Shown here: one piece after another, positions 61,887-64,000 of the stretch
How positions within the stretch are numbered: position 1 is the first letter of the stretch
Layout of the letters: each line of letters begins with the position of its first letter
NCBI GenBank assembly: GCA_964581565.1
Contig: CAZOOZ010000002.1
Location: 243,200 to 307,199, forward strand
DNA length: 64,000 bases
Direction: 5' to 3'
Source: UBA1433 sp964581565
Lineage (GTDB): Bacteria; Bacillota; Clostridia; Eubacteriales; UBA1433
Translations under genes and position numbers: made by a program
The notes under the pieces: model-generated
The model's database searches: none
The model's input: only the letters and a program-made list of their open reading frames with translations
Told to the model about the DNA's origin: nothing

Positions 61887-63953
61887 ATGGCGAGAGAGTA
61901 TAGTCTCGAGAAAACAAGAAACATAGGCATCATGGCGCATATCGATGCCGGCAAAACAACGACAACCGAAAGAATGTTATTTTATTCAGGAAAAATCCAT
62001 AGAATTGGAGAAGTCCATGAGGGCGCTGCTCAAATGGACTGGATGGAACAAGAACAAGAACGAGGCATTACGATCACCTCTGCAGCTACAACGTGCTTTT
62101 GGAAAGAACATCGTATCAATATAATAGATACACCGGGACATGTTGACTTTACGGTAGAAGTCGAGCGTTCTCTTAGAGTGCTTGACGGCGCGGTTGCGGT
62201 ATTTTGCGCAAAGGGCGGTGTTGAACCTCAATCGGAGACAGTTTGGCGTCAGGCTGATAAATATCATGTACCGAGGCTGGCTTATGTCAATAAAATGGAT
62301 ATCATCGGAGCGGATTTTTATAATGTCGTATCTTCAATGCGTTCGCGTCTTGGAGCGAATGCCGTTCCGATTCAGTTGCCTTACGGCAGTGAAGATACAT
62401 TCAGCGGAATTATCGATTTAGTTGAAATGAATATTAAAATGTATTATGACAATGATGGCAAAGAAATTTCCATTGAAGAGATTCCGGCAGATATGAAAGA
62501 CAAAGCTGAAGAATACAGAAATATGCTATTGGAAAGTCTTTCCGATTTTGATGACATCATTATGGAAAAATATCTTGAAGGTCAAGATATCAGCATAGAA
62601 GAAATTAAAAAAGCAATACGAAAAGCAACTGTAACAAATGCTGTGATTCCTGTATTATGTGGAACTTCCTATAAAAATAAAGGGGTACAGCTGGTTTTAA
62701 ACGCAGTGGTGGATTACTTGCCTTCTCCTTTGGATATACCGCCAATTGAAGGTATCAATCCAAAAACAGAGCAAACGGAAATAAGAAAACCGGACGATAA
62801 AGGTCCTTTTTCAGCACTTGCTTTTAAAATCATGTCGGATCCATTTGTTGGCAAGCTGGCATTTTTCAGAGTGTATTCGGGAGCAGCGAATGCAGGATCT
62901 TATGTTTATAATTCAACTAAAGATAAAAAAGAGCGGTTGGGAAGAATTCTTCAAATGCATGCCAATCACCGTCAGGAGATTGAAACGGTCTATACAGGGG
63001 ATATTGCAGCAGCAGTAGGACTTAAAGAAACATCTACAGGAGACACGCTCTGCAATGAGAATAACAGAATCTTGCTTGAATCCATGGTATTCCCCGAACC
63101 GGTTATATCTATAGCAATCGAACCTAAAACAAAAGCCGGTCAGGATAAAATGTCGGCAGCTTTGGCAAAGCTTGCAGAGGAAGATCCGACTTTTAGAACT
63201 TACACGGATAAAGATACAGGGCAAACCATCATACAAGGTATGGGAGAGCTGCATCTGGACATTATTGTAGATAGAATGCTGCGTGAATTCAAGGTTGAAG
63301 CCAATGTCGGCAAACCGCAGGTAGCCTATAAAGAAACCATCACAAAGGTTGCTTTGGTAGACATGAAATATGCAAAACAAAGCGGCGGTCGCGGACAATA
63401 CGGACATGTCGTCATTGAAGTTGAACCTCAGGAAGCAGGCAAAGGATATGAATTTGTCAACCAAATCACCGGAGGCGCAATTCCGAGAGAATATATTCAA
63501 CCTGTCAATGACGGAGTGCGTTCAGGCCTTGAAAGCGGCGTACTGGCAGGCTACCCCGTCCTCGATGTAAAAGTGACATTGAAAGACGGTTCCTACCATG
63601 AAGTCGACTCCTCGGAAATGGCGTTTAAAATGGCAGGTTCGATGGCGATAAAAGAAGCGCTGAAGAAAGCGGGTCCTGTATTGCTTGAACCGATATTTAA
63701 AATAGAAATAACCGTACCGGAAGAATATTTGGGTGATGTCATGGGTGATATCAGTTCAAGAAGAGGAAAACTCGAAGGTATGGAAATGAGAGCAAATACA
63801 CAAATTATAAAAGCATTTGTTCCTCTCAGTGAAATGTTTGGTTATACAACTGTGCTGCGTTCAAAAACACAAGGAAGAGGAACCTCGACAATGCAATTTT
63901 CACATTATGAAAAAATGCAAAGTGAAGCTGCAAAAAAAATATTAGAAAAATAG
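61887..63953 (+). CDS. fusA: Elongation factor G
   Basis: The translocase GTPase of the ribosome, 688 residues. G1 is AHIDAGKT at 17-24, switch II DTPGHVDF, G4 NKMD. The five-domain layout is complete, with the domain IV loop region GGAIPREYIQPV and the domain V end. AAGGAGGTGAAC precedes ATG 61887. Length and motifs fit EF-G1, not a tetracycline-protection paralogue. It is followed after 14 bases by tuf. Confidence 0.98.
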   Translation: MAREYSLEKTRNIGIMAHIDAGKTTTTERMLFYSGKIHRIGEVHEGAAQMDWMEQEQERGITITSAATTCFWKEHRINIIDTPGHVDFTVEVERSLRVLDGAVAVFCAKGGVEPQSETVWRQADKYHVPRLAYVNKMDIIGADFYNVVSSMRSRLGANAVPIQLPYGSEDTFSGIIDLVEMNIKMYYDNDGKEISIEEIPADMKDKAEEYRNMLLESLSDFDDIIMEKYLEGQDISIEEIKKAIRKATVTNAVIPVLCGTSYKNKGVQLVLNAVVDYLPSPLDIPPIEGINPKTEQTEIRKPDDKGPFSALAFKIMSDPFVGKLAFFRVYSGAANAGSYVYNSTKDKKERLGRILQMHANHRQEIETVYTGDIAAAVGLKETSTGDTLCNENNRILLESMVFPEPVISIAIEPKTKAGQDKMSAALAKLAEEDPTFRTYTDKDTGQTIIQGMGELHLDIIVDRMLREFKVEANVGKPQVAYKETITKVALVDMKYAKQSGGRGQYGHVVIEVEPQEAGKGYEFVNQITGGAIPREYIQPVNDGVRSGLESGVLAGYPVLDVKVTLKDGSYHEVDSSEMAFKMAGSMAIKEALKKAGPVLLEPIFKIEITVPEEYLGDVMGDISSRRGKLEGMEMRANTQIIKAFVPLSEMFGYTTVLRSKTQGRGTSTMQFSHYEKMQSEAAKKILEK

Positions 63954-63967
63954 GAGAAAGAAAAGAA

Positions 63968-64000
63968 ATGGCGAAAGCAAAGTATAACAGAGAGAAACCA
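63968..64000 (+). CDS. tuf: Elongation factor Tu, first 11 codons (partial)
   Basis: The frame starts MAKAKYNREKP and is cut by the window end. This is the standard EF-Tu N-terminus (MAKAKYERTKP in many Firmicutes), and the place after fusA is where tuf lies in the str operon. AGGAGAAAG precedes the ATG. Confidence 0.9.
   Translation, partial: MAKAKYNREKP

Overview
The window looks like a chromosomal segment next to oriC of a low-GC, spore-forming Gram-positive bacterium, most likely a member of the Clostridia. The evidence is the AT-rich base composition (judged by eye, not computed), the strong AGGAGG-type ribosome binding sites, the recF-gyrB-gyrA block, a ParA/ParB (Soj/Spo0J) pair with two perfect parS sites, the sporulation genes spmA/spmB and a DUF3794-LysM (SipL-like) gene, AddAB instead of RecBCD, a C11 clostripain-like lipoprotein and Isf-type iron-sulfur flavoproteins. 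I see no rRNA, tRNA, transposon, prophage or CRISPR array.

Layout. 1-5.6 kb: recF, gyrB, gyrA on +. 5.7-12.9 kb: mixed accessory genes (SipL-like protein, rsgA on -, a UPF0251 regulator with two tiny paralogous cysteine proteins, an Isf-like flavoprotein, spmA-spmB, a DUF1624 membrane protein, a DUF2007 protein). 13.1-23.5 kb: a housekeeping block almost wholly on - (rsmI, purA, dnaB, rplI, rpsR, ssb, rpsF, a CPBP protease, DUF951, cvpA, a membrane protein, parB, parA). These genes lie on the other side of oriC in Bacillus subtilis. 23.5-29.3 kb: parS sites, rlmH, an Asn/Gln/Ser-rich micro-gene, a MATE exporter, a frameshifted ung facing away from nfo, a second Isf-like flavoprotein and an LCP ligase. 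29.4-43.9 kb: a U32 peptidase, a clostripain-like lipoprotein, addB-addA-ispE (overlapping), lspA, an AI-2E-family permease and a patatin lipase. 44-52.9 kb: an XRE regulator, the NAD(P)HX repair enzyme, alr, a MazF-type toxin with no recognisable antitoxin, a YitT protein, split transketolase, a VTT-domain protein and pyrG. 53-64 kb: rpoB, rpoC, an L7Ae-like protein, rpsL, rpsG, fusA and the start of tuf.

How the genes work together. The ends carry core information processing (gyrase, replicative helicase, SSB, RNA polymerase, translation factors). The middle carries DNA repair (RecF, AddAB, Ung, Nfo), chromosome segregation (ParAB-parS) and envelope work (alr, LCP, LspA, patatin). Several start codons were moved from the longest open frame because a well-spaced Shine-Dalgarno (SD) sequence decides them. 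TTG starts are frequent, including in rpoB, rpoC and purA.

I did not find one large undescribed system. The best small candidates are: a 19-codon leader ORF plus an SD-sequestering hairpin ahead of rsgA; a regulator-like UPF0251 gene followed by two paralogous cysteine micro-proteins with duplicated promoters; a MazF gene whose antitoxin slot is empty and whose promoter carries a large inverted repeat; and RpoB with Asn at the position of E. coli His526.
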